Source: Eubacteriales bacterium
GTDB lineage: Bacteria; Bacillota; Clostridia; Lachnospirales; Lachnospiraceae
DNA length: 34,427 nucleotides
Direction of reading: 5' to 3'
Assembly: GCA_030536755.1 (NCBI GenBank)
Contig: JAUNPJ010000040.1
Location: 1-34,427, forward strand
Shown here in pieces: positions 8,009 to 16,165 of the stretch. Position 1 is the stretch's first letter. The number at the start of each line of letters is the position of its first letter. A model generated the notes under the pieces. That model searched no databases. It was not told where the DNA came from and was given only the letters and a program-made list of their open reading frames with translations. Position numbers and translations under genes: made by a program.

Positions 8009-8516
8009 TGTTTTGATCAGCGAAGAAGACGTAGACAAGAAAGTCCGCCAGATCGCAGCGCAGATCAGCAAAGATTATGAAGGAAAGGAAGTTCATCTGA
8101 TCTGCGTACTCAAGGGAAGTGTATTTTTTGCCTGTGAACTGGCAAAGCGTATTACCGTGCCGGTAACTTTGGACTTTATGTCTGTGTCCAGTTATGGTGA
8201 CGATACAAAATCCAGTGGTGTTGTAAAAATCATCAAGGATCTGGATGAGCCTCTGGAAAACAAAGATGTACTGATTGTGGAGGATATCATTGATTCAGGA
8301 AGAACCCTTAGTTATCTGATTGAAATATTGAAAAAGCGCAATCCGGCAAGCCTGCATCTGTGTACCTTGCTGGACAAACCGGACCGTCGTGTTCGTCCTG
8401 TACATGTGGATTATACATGTTTTGAGATTCCGGACGAGTTTGTCGTAGGCTACGGTCTGGATTATGCGCAGAAATACAGAAATCTCCCATACATCGGTGT
8501 AGTTGAGATTCAGTGA
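7992..8516 (+). CDS. hpt: Hypoxanthine phosphoribosyltransferase
   Basis: Purine salvage: converts hypoxanthine or guanine plus PRPP to IMP or GMP. The 174-residue protein is of typical length and carries the PRPP loop VEDIIDSGRT at 96-105, the flexible-loop segment SVSSYGDDTKSSG and a purine-binding FVVGYGLDYAQKYRNLPYIG. ATG follows AAAGGAGG (7976-7983) by 8 bases, inside the 3' end of tilS. In Bacillus HprT and TilS also act together on the ftsH gene; the same tilS-hpt-ftsH order here would allow that, but this is inference. Confidence 0.96.
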   Translation: MSEKISVLISEEDVDKKVRQIAAQISKDYEGKEVHLICVLKGSVFFACELAKRITVPVTLDFMSVSSYGDDTKSSGVVKIIKDLDEPLENKDVLIVEDIIDSGRTLSYLIEILKKRNPASLHLCTLLDKPDRRVRPVHVDYTCFEIPDEFVVGYGLDYAQKYRNLPYIGVVEIQ

Positions 8517-8531
8517 AAGGAGATTTAACAG

Positions 8532-10367
8532 GTGAATAGAAGACCAGGAAGAATAGGTGTCTATCTGGCTTTGATCATTCTGATGATCGCAGGTTATCTG
8601 TATCTGAATGAACAGATGACAGATGCAGGAAGTTACAGTTTGAGTCAGATGGAACAGGATATGAAGGATGGTGAAATCCAAAGCGTAAATATTTATCCGA
8701 ATAAAGAAACTCCTACAGGACGTGTGACTGTGGAGATGAAATCCAAGGCACAGTATCAGTTCTATGCGTTGGATGTAAACAAAATTGAAACTCTGTGTGA
8801 AGACAACGGCATCGCACCTGCAATCGGGAATGTACCGCAGGACAATATTTTTATGACAACTGTGCTTCCGGTTATCCTGACAGGTGTGCTGATTTTCTTC
8901 CTGTTTGGCTTTATGAACCGTCAGATGTCCGGCGGAGGCGGTAATTCCAAGATGATGAATTTTGGAAAAAGCCGTGCCAGAATGACAAACGATACGCAAA
9001 AGCGTGTGACCTTTAAGCAAGTGGCCGGTCTGGAGGAAGAGAAGGAAGACCTGGTGGAAGTAGTCGATTTTCTGAAGTTTCCGCAGAAATATACAAAGCT
9101 TGGAGCCAGAATTCCAAAAGGCGTGCTTTTGGTAGGACCTCCGGGAACCGGTAAAACCTTGCTTGCAAAAGCGGTAGCGGGAGAGGCCGGTGTGCCGTTC
9201 TTTTCGATTTCCGGTTCTGATTTTGTGGAGATGTTTGTCGGTGTCGGTGCTTCCCGTGTCAGAGATTTGTTTGAAGAAGGTAAGAAGAATGCGCCATGTA
9301 TTATTTTTATCGATGAGATCGATGCCGTGGCAAGACAGCGTGGTACCGGTATGGGCGGCGGACACGATGAGCGTGAGCAGACGCTGAATCAGCTGCTTGT
9401 GGAGATGGATGGATTTGGTGTCAATGAGGGAATCATTGTGATGGCAGCCACGAACCGCGTGGACATTCTTGACCCTGCAATCCTGCGTCCGGGGCGTTTT
9501 GACCGTAAAGTGGCAGTCGGACGTCCGGATATCAAGGGAAGGGAAGAGATTTTGAAGGTGCATGCCAATGGAAAGCCGCTGGGAGATGATGTGGATCTCA
9601 AGCAGATTGCGCAGACAACGGCAGGCTTTACCGGAGCGGATCTTGAGAATCTTCTCAATGAAGCTGCTATTTTGGCGGCAAAAGGCGATCGTGCCTATAT
9701 CACGCAGGCAGATATCAAAAATTCTTTTATCAAGGTTGGAATCGGTGCGGAGAAAAAGAGCCGCGTGATTTCTGAGAAAGAGAAGAAGATTACGGCTTAT
9801 CACGAAGCCGGCCATGCAATTTTGTTCCATGTTCTTCCAGATGTGGGACCCGTGTATACCGTATCCATCATACCGACGGGAATCGGTGCAGCAGGTTATA
9901 CGATGCCTCTGCCTGAAAAGGATGAGATGTTCAATACACGCGGCAAGATGATACAGGATATTCAAGTTGCTCTGGGCGGTCGGATTGCTGAGGAAATGGT
10001 TTTTGATGATATTACTACTGGGGCTTCCAATGATATCAAGCAGGCGACCAGTATCGCAAAAGCGATGGTGATGCAGTATGGTATGTCTGAGAAAGTCGGA
10101 CTGGTTGCTTATGGCGGTGATCAGGATGAAGTGTTTATCGGCAGAGATCTGGCTCACACAAGAGGATACAGCGAGAGTGTTGCAACCAGCATTGACGACG
10201 AGATCAAATCGATCATTGATGACTGCTATCAGAAAGCAAAGGCGATTATTCTGGAACATCGCGACGTGCTGGAGGGATGTGCACAGCTTTTGCTGGAAAA
10301 AGAGAAAATTGGTCGGGATGAATTTGAGTCTCTTTTTGAAAAAGAGAAAACTGTGTTGGGAGAATAG
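8532..10367 (+). CDS. ftsH: ATP-dependent zinc metalloprotease FtsH
   Basis: Membrane-bound AAA+ protease that degrades misfolded membrane and regulatory proteins. It has 611 residues: membrane helix about 7-25, an extracytoplasmic domain, a second helix about 108-131, Walker A GPPGTGKT at 202-209, Walker [10 protein letters not shown], second region of homology [20 protein letters not shown], and the zinc motif HEAGH at 424-428. Start is GTG at 8532, 8 bases after AAAGGAGA and 16 bases after the hpt stop. It closes the spoIIE-tilS-hpt-ftsH run. Confidence 0.97.
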   Translation: MNRRPGRIGVYLALIILMIAGYLYLNEQMTDAGSYSLSQMEQDMKDGEIQSVNIYPNKETPTGRVTVEMKSKAQYQFYALDVNKIETLCEDNGIAPAIGNVPQDNIFMTTVLPVILTGVLIFFLFGFMNRQMSGGGGNSKMMNFGKSRARMTNDTQKRVTFKQVAGLEEEKEDLVEVVDFLKFPQKYTKLGARIPKGVLLVGPPGTGKTLLAKAVAGEAGVPFFSISGSDFVEMFVGVGASRVRDLFEEGKKNAPCIIFIDEIDAVARQRGTGMGGGHDEREQTLNQLLVEMDGFGVNEGIIVMAATNRVDILDPAILRPGRFDRKVAVGRPDIKGREEILKVHANGKPLGDDVDLKQIAQTTAGFTGADLENLLNEAAILAAKGDRAYITQADIKNSFIKVGIGAEKKSRVISEKEKKITAYHEAGHAILFHVLPDVGPVYTVSIIPTGIGAAGYTMPLPEKDEMFNTRGKMIQDIQVALGGRIAEEMVFDDITTGASNDIKQATSIAKAMVMQYGMSEKVGLVAYGGDQDEVFIGRDLAHTRGYSESVATSIDDEIKSIIDDCYQKAKAIILEHRDVLEGCAQLLLEKEKIGRDEFESLFEKEKTVLGE

Positions 10368-10372
10368 TAAAA

Positions 10373-10413
10373 GTGCACAAAAAATAGTAACAAAATTTGT
10401 GAAGTTTGTGCAC
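10373..10413 (+). repeat. Nested inverted repeat after ftsH
   Basis: Perfect arms GTGCACAAA (10373-10381) and TTTGTGCAC (10405-10413) enclose another small dyad (ACAAA-A-TTTGT). No T-run follows, so it is not a usual terminator. It starts 5 bases after the ftsH stop and ends 23 bases before a TATAAT, so it could be an mRNA 3' hairpin or an operator. Confidence 0.5.
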
Positions 10414-10436
10414 ACTTTTGTACAGTGATGTGGTAC

Positions 10437-10541
10437 TATAATTAACGTAAAAACCCCCCAATACATTATATAGTTTTTGCTACACCCCATAAGAGAGAAA
10501 TACCTTCTCCAAAAAAGACAGCTCAAAAGGCTGTCTTTTTT
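10437..10541 (+). ncRNA. Candidate small RNA between ftsH and the GH13 gene
   Basis: A perfect -10 TATAAT (10437-10442) lacks a clear -35 at 16-18 bp. About 70 bases further on is a perfect 12-bp terminator stem ending in TTTTTT. A transcript from about 10449 would be roughly 90 nt, contains no ORF with a ribosome site, and has C-rich stretches (CCCCCC near its 5' end, then ACCCC and TTCTCC) that could pair with Shine-Dalgarno sequences. The promoter is weak on inspection, so the segment may instead be only the ftsH 3' UTR. Confidence 0.35.
10511..10541 (+). terminator. Rho-independent terminator after ftsH / candidate small RNA
   Basis: 12-bp perfect stem AAAAAAGACAGC / GCTGTCTTTTTT with loop TCAAAAG. 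The A-run and T-run make it potentially active in both directions, but no minus-strand gene ends here. Confidence 0.92.
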
Positions 10542-10574
10542 CCTTTTCGGGGAATATTTTGTTTGGGCAAAAGG

Positions 10575-10603
10575 TTGTATTCTTTGAGCGATTGAGATAA
10601 AAT
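10575..10603 (+). promoter_or_regulatory. Promoter of the GH13 gene
   Basis: -35 TTGTAT (10575-10580), -10 TAAAAT (10598-10603), spacer 17 bp, 33 bp before the start codon. Confidence 0.65.
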
Positions 10604-10636
10604 AGGAATAGCATTTTTAGAGGGGAATAAAGACAT

Positions 10637-12751
10637 ATGGGTGTTAATAAACGCAGTATCGAATACAGAAAAGCACATGATTATATCATGAATATGCGGC
10701 CGGCTTTTCGCAAGGAAGCTCTGTTTAGTGATGAGTCTGAAAACTACAGGACTCCGATGGAGCCAAAAGCAGGAGATAAAGTGACCATTCGCTTTCGAAC
10801 CCAGAGAAATAATGTAGACAATGTATTTCTGATAGACAGCGAGAGCAAGACCGCAAGGGCAATGCAGCTTGTGGAAAGCAATAAAGATTTTGATTATTAT
10901 GCAGTCAATGTTCATCTTGGAACAGAGACATTTCGTTATTATTTTGAAATTGTGACCGGACATTTTCGGTGTTATTATGATACGCATGGTGCTTCCTATG
11001 AGCCGAGAGATCAGTTTTCGTTTCGTATCGTGCCAGGATTTTCCACTCCGGACTGGGCGAAGGGCGCCATTATTTATCAGATTTATGTGGATCGCTTTTA
11101 CAATGGAGACAAGTCGAACGATGTAGAGACAGGAGAATATTACTATATTGGTGATGTGAGTGTGAAAGTGGATAACTGGGACAAACCTCCTGCCTGCATG
11201 GGCGTGCGTGAGTTTTATGGCGGTGATCTGCAGGGAATTATAGACAAGCTGGATTATCTGCAGGATCTTGGAGTAGAGGTACTCTATCTGAATCCGATTT
11301 TTGTCTCACCGAGCAATCATAAATACGACAGCCAGGATTATGACTATGTAGATCCGCACTATGGCGTGATCGTCAACGATGGAGGGAATCTTCTGGCTCC
11401 GGGAGATACCTGCAATGCACATGCGACCAGATATATTAAACGTGTGACCGATAAAGAGAATCTGGAAGCCAGCAATCAGCTTTTTATCAGGATGGTGGAG
11501 GAAATCCACAAGCGCGGCATGAAGATTATTCTGGACGGTGTGTTTAACCACTGTGGTTCCTTCAATAAATGGATGGACAGAGAACGGATTTATGAGAATC
11601 AGGAGGGCTATGAGAAAGGTGCTTATATTTCTTCAGACAGTCCGTACCGTTCCTTTTTCCATTTTTACGATCAGAATCAGTGGCCGTACAATCCGGCTTA
11701 CGATGGCTGGTGGGCACACGATACGCTTCCGAAGCTGAATTATGAGGAATCGCCAGAGTTGTATGAATATATTCTGAATGTGGCGAGAAAATGGGTGTCA
11801 CCGCCGTATAACGCAGATGGATGGCGCCTTGATGTGGCTGCCGATCTGGGACACAGCAATGAGTTTAACCACAAGTTCTGGAAGGACTTCCGCAAGGCAG
11901 TTAAGGAGGCCAATCCGAATGCGATCATTCTGGCAGAACATTACGGTGATCCGAGAGGCTGGCTGCAGGGGGATGAGTGGGATACTATTATGAATTACGA
12001 TGCCTTTATGGAGCCGTTGACCTGGTTTTTAACAGGTATGGAGAAGCATAGTGATGATTTTAGAAGTGATCTCCTGGGCAATGCGGATTTCTTTGCGGGA
12101 GCGATGCAGACGCACATGGCATCCATGCTGCAGCCTTCGCTGGAGACATCTATGAATGAGCTGTCCAACCACGATCACTCCCGTTTCCTGACAAGAACCA
12201 ATCATCAGGTAGGAAGGGTCAATTATCTCGGCAGCGAGGCGGCAGAGCGCAATGTAAACAAAGCAGTACTCCGCGAGGCAGTTGTGATGCAGATGACCTG
12301 GCCGGGCGCACCGACGATTTACTATGGAGATGAGGCCGGTGTGTGCGGATTCACAGATCCCGATAACCGTCGGACATATCCATGGGGAAAAGAAGATCAG
12401 GAACTGATTCAGTTTCATAAAGATATGATTGCCATTCACAAAAAATACCGTGTATTGACTTCCGGCTCTCTGAAGTTTCTGGTAAAAGCTTATCAGGGGC
12501 TAAGTTATGCACGTTTTTCCAAAACAGAGCAGATTATTGTTGCAGTCAATAACAGCGATGAGGCAATGCACATGGAGATTCCTGTGTGGGAAGCAGGAGT
12601 TTCCCGTTCTCCTGACTGCCAGCTTCTGCAGCTTGTGTGCACGCACAATGAAGGATATACCGTGCGTCCCTGCTATTACACAGCGATAGGAGGATATCTG
12701 GATATCCAGCTTCCGGCTTATGGAGCGGTTGTGCTGTGGCACAAAGATTGA
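10637..12751 (+). CDS. GH13 alpha-glucan hydrolase (neopullulanase / cyclomaltodextrinase / alpha-amylase type)
   Basis: A 704-residue glycoside hydrolase family 13 enzyme acting on alpha-1,4 (and perhaps alpha-1,6) glucans. Residues about 40-125 resemble an N-terminal beta-sandwich domain as in maltogenic amylases (CBM34 type), followed by the catalytic barrel. The conserved regions are present: DGVFNH, GWRLDVAADL with nucleophile D399, ILAEHYGDP with acid/base E434, and LSNHDHSR with D513. A C-terminal beta domain closes it. There is no signal peptide, so it should be cytoplasmic and act on imported maltodextrins or on glycogen. ATG at 10637 follows AGAGGGG. It is monocistronic between its own promoter and the tRNA region. 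Exact specificity cannot be called. Confidence 0.9.
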   Translation: MGVNKRSIEYRKAHDYIMNMRPAFRKEALFSDESENYRTPMEPKAGDKVTIRFRTQRNNVDNVFLIDSESKTARAMQLVESNKDFDYYAVNVHLGTETFRYYFEIVTGHFRCYYDTHGASYEPRDQFSFRIVPGFSTPDWAKGAIIYQIYVDRFYNGDKSNDVETGEYYYIGDVSVKVDNWDKPPACMGVREFYGGDLQGIIDKLDYLQDLGVEVLYLNPIFVSPSNHKYDSQDYDYVDPHYGVIVNDGGNLLAPGDTCNAHATRYIKRVTDKENLEASNQLFIRMVEEIHKRGMKIILDGVFNHCGSFNKWMDRERIYENQEGYEKGAYISSDSPYRSFFHFYDQNQWPYNPAYDGWWAHDTLPKLNYEESPELYEYILNVARKWVSPPYNADGWRLDVAADLGHSNEFNHKFWKDFRKAVKEANPNAIILAEHYGDPRGWLQGDEWDTIMNYDAFMEPLTWFLTGMEKHSDDFRSDLLGNADFFAGAMQTHMASMLQPSLETSMNELSNHDHSRFLTRTNHQVGRVNYLGSEAAERNVNKAVLREAVVMQMTWPGAPTIYYGDEAGVCGFTDPDNRRTYPWGKEDQELIQFHKDMIAIHKKYRVLTSGSLKFLVKAYQGLSYARFSKTEQIIVAVNNSDEAMHMEIPVWEAGVSRSPDCQLLQLVCTHNEGYTVRPCYYTAIGGYLDIQLPAYGAVVLWHKD

Positions 12752-12761
12752 CGAATACGTT

Positions 12762-12918
12762 GAAGCGATGTTACTGTTCACACGGCACTATCCCGCGAGG
12801 TGTTTTGGCATGAATATGCCAAAATCCCGAGACATACAAGCCAAAATTCCATTGCCGAAGGCAATCTGGAATGAATTTTGGCTTCGTTACTGTGAACGGA
12901 GTGAACAGTAACGAAGCG
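12762..12918 (+). repeat. Structured palindromic repeat element, REP/MITE-like
   Basis: About 157 bases bounded by inverted ends with core GTTACTGTTCAC (12770-12781) and GTGAACAGTAAC (12901-12912). Inside are three hairpins: a 9-bp stem 12803-12811/12816-12824 with loop GAAT; a 12-bp stem 12838-12849/12873-12884 capped by a 6-bp stem 12851-12856/12860-12865; and 12885-12893/12905-12913. No T-run and no ORF with a ribosome site. The design suggests a dispersed non-coding element rather than a terminator; copies elsewhere in the genome cannot be checked here. Confidence 0.7.
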
Positions 12919-12950
12919 ATAAAGTTTTAAATAAAAAAATTAGAAAAAGC

Positions 12951-12979
12951 TTGCAATCTTTCTGATAATCCTTTATAAT
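12951..12979 (+). promoter_or_regulatory. Promoter of the tRNA-Tyr/tRNA-Leu unit
   Basis: -35 TTGCAA (12951-12956), perfect -10 TATAAT (12974-12979), 17-bp spacer, 34 bp before the first tRNA. Confidence 0.85.
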
Positions 12980-13013
12980 GTGAAATTGTTGGAAAGCTTG
13001 TAGGCTTACATCT

Positions 13014-13095
13014 GGATGGATTCCCGAGTGGCCAAAGGGGGCAGACTGTAAATCTGTTGGCACCGCCTTCGAAGGTTCGAATCCTTCTCCATCCA
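13014..13095 (+). tRNA. tRNA-Tyr (GTA)
   Basis: 82 nt without encoded CCA. Acceptor stem GGATGGA (13014-13020) pairs with TCCATCC (13088-13094). The anticodon loop CTGTAAA has GTA at 13048-13050. A long variable arm is present, as in bacterial tRNA-Tyr, and the T-arm is GAAGG-TTCGAAT-CCTTC. Confidence 0.97.
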
Positions 13096-13117
13096 TTTCA
13101 AATAAAAGAGAGTATAA

Positions 13118-13203
13118 GCCGCAGTGGCGGAACTGGCAGACGCACAGGACTTAAAATCCTGCGAGGGTTAAACTTCGTACCGGTTCGATTCCGGTCTGCG
13201 GCA
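13118..13203 (+). tRNA. tRNA-Leu (TAA)
   Basis: 86 nt without encoded CCA. Acceptor GCCGCAG (13118-13124) pairs with CTGCGGC (13196-13202). Anticodon TAA at 13152-13154 in loop CTTAAAA, long variable arm, T-arm ACCGG-TTCGATT-CCGGT. It lies 22 nt after the tRNA-Tyr and shares its promoter. Confidence 0.97.
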
Positions 13204-13209
13204 GGTGAC

Positions 13210-13255
13210 CGGATTCACTCGAACCGTTGGGGTCTGAGTGAATCCGATTTTTTTT
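13210..13255 (+). terminator. Terminator of the tRNA unit
   Basis: 11-bp perfect stem CGGATTCACTC (13210-13220) with GAGTGAATCCG (13236-13246), 15-nt loop, followed by A and eight T. Confidence 0.9.
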
Positions 13256-13278
13256 GGACAGGTAACTGTCCTTTTTTT
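13256..13278 (+). terminator. Second terminator-like hairpin, GGACAG type
   Basis: GGACAG-GTAA-CTGTCC followed by seven T. It sits directly behind the tRNA terminator and probably acts as a back-up. Confidence 0.75.
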
Positions 13279-13292
13279 GTGCAGAAATTTAT

Positions 13293-13309
13293 GGGACAGT
13301 GCCTGTCCC
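13293..13309 (+). repeat. Short palindrome GGGACAG-TGC-CTGTCCC
   Basis: Perfect 7-bp stem with a 3-nt loop, followed by another CTGTCC (13311-13316). It shares the GGACAG word with the hairpin at 13256 and resembles the hairpin at 30969-31000; no T-run. Confidence 0.6.
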
Positions 13310-13354
13310 CTGTCCGGTAAAACGGTTGCTGACAACGTTTTCACAAAAACATAT

Positions 13355-13382
13355 TTAACATATAGGTTATATGTGCTATAAT
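13355..13382 (+). promoter_or_regulatory. Promoter of the sulfate assimilation operon, with an internal 17-bp dyad
   Basis: -35 TTAACA (13355-13360) and perfect -10 TATAAT (13377-13382), 16-bp spacer. Between them is a perfect dyad ACATATA-GGT-TATATGT (13358-13374), the place where a repressor would block RNA polymerase. Candidates would be a CymR/Rrf2-type or other sulfur regulator; the protein is not in the window. Confidence 0.75.
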
Positions 13383-13426
13383 GCAATACATCAAAACAAG
13401 AGAAGCAGAAAGAGAGGAGAAAGATT

Positions 13427-14464
13427 ATGAAAAGAAAAAATATCACAGCAATCACATTAGCAGCAGTCCTGGCACTTGCAGGTTTGACCGGATGCGGTTC
13501 GCAAAATCAGGAGACAAGCGAGAGCAGTTCTTCCGATAAAGTAGAGATTACAAATGTTTCGTATGACCCGACAAGAGAATTGTATGAGCAGTACAATCAG
13601 ATTTTTGCCAAGCACTGGAAAGAGGAGTCTGGACAGGAGGTAGAGATTACACAGTCCCACGGCGGTTCCGGCAAGCAGGCGCTTGAGGTTGCGAACGGAC
13701 TGGAAGCAGATGTCGTGACACTGGCTCTTGAATATGATGTAAAAGCCGTGCAGGATGCCGGCCTGATCGAAGAAGGATGGGTCGATGAATTTCCAGATGA
13801 CAGTTCCCCTTATACATCCACCATCGTTTTCCTGGTTCGAAAAGGAAATCCGAAAGACATCAAAGACTGGGATGATCTGGTGAAGGATGGTGTGGGAGTC
13901 ATCACACCGAATCCAAAGACCTCCGGCGGTGCGAGATGGAATTATCTGGCAGCCTGGGCATACGCAGATAAGCTTTACGATGGCGATGAGGCGCAGATCA
14001 AAGACTTTATGAAGAAATTGTATGAAAACGTTCTGGTGCTGGATTCCGGAGCAAGAGGAGCAACGACATCGTTTGTGGAAAATGGACAGGGAGATGTTCT
14101 GATCGCATGGGAAAACGAAGCGTACTTATCTGTACAGGATTATCCGGATGATTATGAAATCGTCACACCGAGCATCAGCATTCTGGCACAGCCTTCTGTT
14201 GCAGTTGTAGATTCCGTCGTTGACGAGAGAGGCACACGTGATGTGGCGACAGAATATCTGAATTATCTGTATTCCGATGAAGCACAGAGAATTGCAGGAG
14301 ACAATTATTATCGTCCTTCTAATCAGGATATCTTAAAGGAATATGCAGATGTATTTGATCTTGATATCAATCTTGTGACGATTCAGGATTTCGGCGGATG
14401 GGACGAAGCACAGGAAACACACTTTGCAGACGGTGGCGTCTTCGATCAGATTTATGAAGAATAG
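13427..14464 (+). CDS. sbp: Sulfate/thiosulfate-binding lipoprotein of an ABC importer
   Basis: The 345-residue extracytoplasmic binding protein captures sulfate (or thiosulfate) for the CysTWA importer. It has a lipoprotein signal with lipobox LTGC (Cys23), a Ser-rich linker, then the family pattern: NVSYDPTRELYEQYN, QSHGGSGKQA, ADVVTLALEYDV, TPNPKTSGGARWNYLAAW and GQGDVLIAWENEA. ATG follows AGAGGAG. It is the first gene of a run ending at 21843. Sulfate rather than molybdate is supported by the APS-processing genes downstream. Confidence 0.94.
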   Translation: MKRKNITAITLAAVLALAGLTGCGSQNQETSESSSSDKVEITNVSYDPTRELYEQYNQIFAKHWKEESGQEVEITQSHGGSGKQALEVANGLEADVVTLALEYDVKAVQDAGLIEEGWVDEFPDDSSPYTSTIVFLVRKGNPKDIKDWDDLVKDGVGVITPNPKTSGGARWNYLAAWAYADKLYDGDEAQIKDFMKKLYENVLVLDSGARGATTSFVENGQGDVLIAWENEAYLSVQDYPDDYEIVTPSISILAQPSVAVVDSVVDERGTRDVATEYLNYLYSDEAQRIAGDNYYRPSNQDILKEYADVFDLDINLVTIQDFGGWDEAQETHFADGGVFDQIYEE

Positions 14465-14501
14465 CAGTCAAATATAGAAGAAATAAAGGTAGGAAAGTAA
14501 G

Positions 14502-15338
14502 ATGAGAAAAACTGGAAAACGGGTCATCCCGGGATTGAATCTGACCATGGGAGTAACCATTGCCATGCTGAGTGTCGTGGTATTGATTCCGCTGGCATCT
14601 CTGGCCGTGTACTCCGCAAAGCTTGGCATCAAAGAATTTTTTCAGGTCATCACAAGAGAGCGAGTGCTGTCAAGCTTTTATGTAAGTTTTATCACAGCAT
14701 TTGCAGCGTCAGCTGTCAATGCAGTCATGGGGCTGATCCTGGCATGGGTTCTTGTCCGGTATGACTTCCCTGGAAAACGGCTGATGGATGGAATGATTGA
14801 GCTTCCTTTTGCACTTCCTACGGCGGTGGCAGGTATTGCTCTGACATCCTTAACCTCCGATCAGGGTCTGGTAGGAAAGTTTTTCGCTCAGTTTGGAATC
14901 AAAATTGCATATACCAGAATCGGTATTACCATTGCACTGGTGTTTATCGGAATTCCGTTTGTGGTCCGGGCGGTGCAGCCGGTTCTGGAAAAACTGGACG
15001 GCTCCTATGAAGAGGCTGCGATGGTTCTGGGAGCAAAACCGTCCGTCATATTCCGAAAGGTGATTTTTCCGGAATTGATGCCTGCTCTGTTTACCGGAAC
15101 AGGGCTGGCATTCGGAAGATGCCTCGGGGAGTATGGAAGTGTTGTGTTTATCGCAGGAAACAAACCGTTTTATACGGAAATCACACCGCTGATCATCATG
15201 TCAGAGCTTCAGGAGTATGATTATGCCAGTGCGACATCGATTGCCCTGGTGATGCTGCTGGTTTCATTTTTGATTTTGTTTGCAGTCAATGCACTGCAGG
15301 CACACAATACAAAACGCATCAAAGGAGGAAATAGCTGA
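14502..15338 (+). CDS. cysT: Sulfate ABC transporter permease CysT
   Basis: 278-residue membrane permease (CysT/CysU) with about six helices and the ABC-permease EAA segment EEAAMVLGAKPSVIFRKVIFPELMPAL that contacts the CysA ATPase. The SLAVYSAKLGIKEFF start and the IAGNKPFYTEITPLIIMSEL region are typical of sulfate permeases. ATG follows AGGAAAG; the stop overlaps the cysW start by one base. It pairs with CysW to form the channel. Confidence 0.94.
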   Translation: MRKTGKRVIPGLNLTMGVTIAMLSVVVLIPLASLAVYSAKLGIKEFFQVITRERVLSSFYVSFITAFAASAVNAVMGLILAWVLVRYDFPGKRLMDGMIELPFALPTAVAGIALTSLTSDQGLVGKFFAQFGIKIAYTRIGITIALVFIGIPFVVRAVQPVLEKLDGSYEEAAMVLGAKPSVIFRKVIFPELMPALFTGTGLAFGRCLGEYGSVVFIAGNKPFYTEITPLIIMSELQEYDYASATSIALVMLLVSFLILFAVNALQAHNTKRIKGGNS

Positions 15339-16162
15339 TGGAGACAGGAAAAAACAACAAACAGCAGCTGGTCAAATGGCTGCTCATAGGAATCAGCGTT
15401 CTGTTTTTGGGCATCATGCTGGTGCTTCCGCTTTTTGTAGTCGTCACAGAGTCACTCCGAAAAGGCTGGGCATTTTATATAGAAGCAATTACCGATGAGT
15501 ACACAATAAAAGCACTGATCCTGACGTTGGAGGCGACAGTCATTGCCGTCATCTGCAACACGGTTTTTGGCCTGTGTGCCGCATGGGCACTGACGAGATT
15601 TCATTTCCGTGGAAAGAAAATACTGACGACACTGATTGATGTCCCGGTTACCGTATCACCGATCATTGCAGGTCTGATTTATATCCTTGTTTTCGGAAAA
15701 CAAAGTGTCCTGTATCCGTATCTGCAGCAGGCGGGAATCAAGATTGTGTTTGCTGTTCCGGGCATCATACTTGCAACGATTTTTGTAACCTTCCCCTTTG
15801 TCTCCAGAGAGCTGATTCCTGTCCTGGAGTCCATAGGAACAGACGAGGAAGAGGCAGCCGCGCTGATGGGGGCAAAAGGCTTTACCATATTTCGGAAAGT
15901 GACTTTTCCCCATATCAAATGGGCATTTCTCTACGGCGTGGTGCTGTGTACCGCGAGAGCCATGGGAGAATTCGGGGCGGTATCTGTGTTATCCGGACAT
16001 CTTCGGGGCAAGACAAACACACTTCCCCTTCATGTAGAAATTTTATTCAACGAATTCCAGTACGTGCCGGCCTTTGCCGTATCCTCAATCCTTGTGATTT
16101 TGGCAGTCATTCTTCTGGTAATTCGAAGCATTGTAGAATATAGAGGGAAAAAGGAGACATAA
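15338..16162 (+). CDS. cysW: Sulfate ABC transporter permease CysW
   Basis: 274-residue second permease of the sulfate importer, with about six membrane helices and the EAA segment EEAAALMGAKGFTIFRKVTFPHIKWAL-like at about residues 168-195. The sequence MGEFGAVSVLSGHLRGKTNTLPLHVEILFNEF is the CysW hallmark, read in parts. It overlaps cysT by one base with AAAGGAGG in front, and cysA follows after 3 bases. Confidence 0.94.
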   Translation: METGKNNKQQLVKWLLIGISVLFLGIMLVLPLFVVVTESLRKGWAFYIEAITDEYTIKALILTLEATVIAVICNTVFGLCAAWALTRFHFRGKKILTTLIDVPVTVSPIIAGLIYILVFGKQSVLYPYLQQAGIKIVFAVPGIILATIFVTFPFVSRELIPVLESIGTDEEEAAALMGAKGFTIFRKVTFPHIKWAFLYGVVLCTARAMGEFGAVSVLSGHLRGKTNTLPLHVEILFNEFQYVPAFAVSSILVILAVILLVIRSIVEYRGKKET

Positions 16163-16165
16163 CTC

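Noticed and set aside
8295-10526. A 743-codon open frame on the minus strand opposite hpt and ftsH
   Set aside because: It runs against two clearly real genes, has no family motif, starts inside the ftsH terminator and follows from codon use in ftsH; no ribosome site was seen.
13204-13426. S-box, T-box or other riboswitch in front of the sulfate operon
   Set aside because: The leader after the -10 is only about 40 bases and holds no such structure; the hairpins upstream belong to the tRNA terminators.
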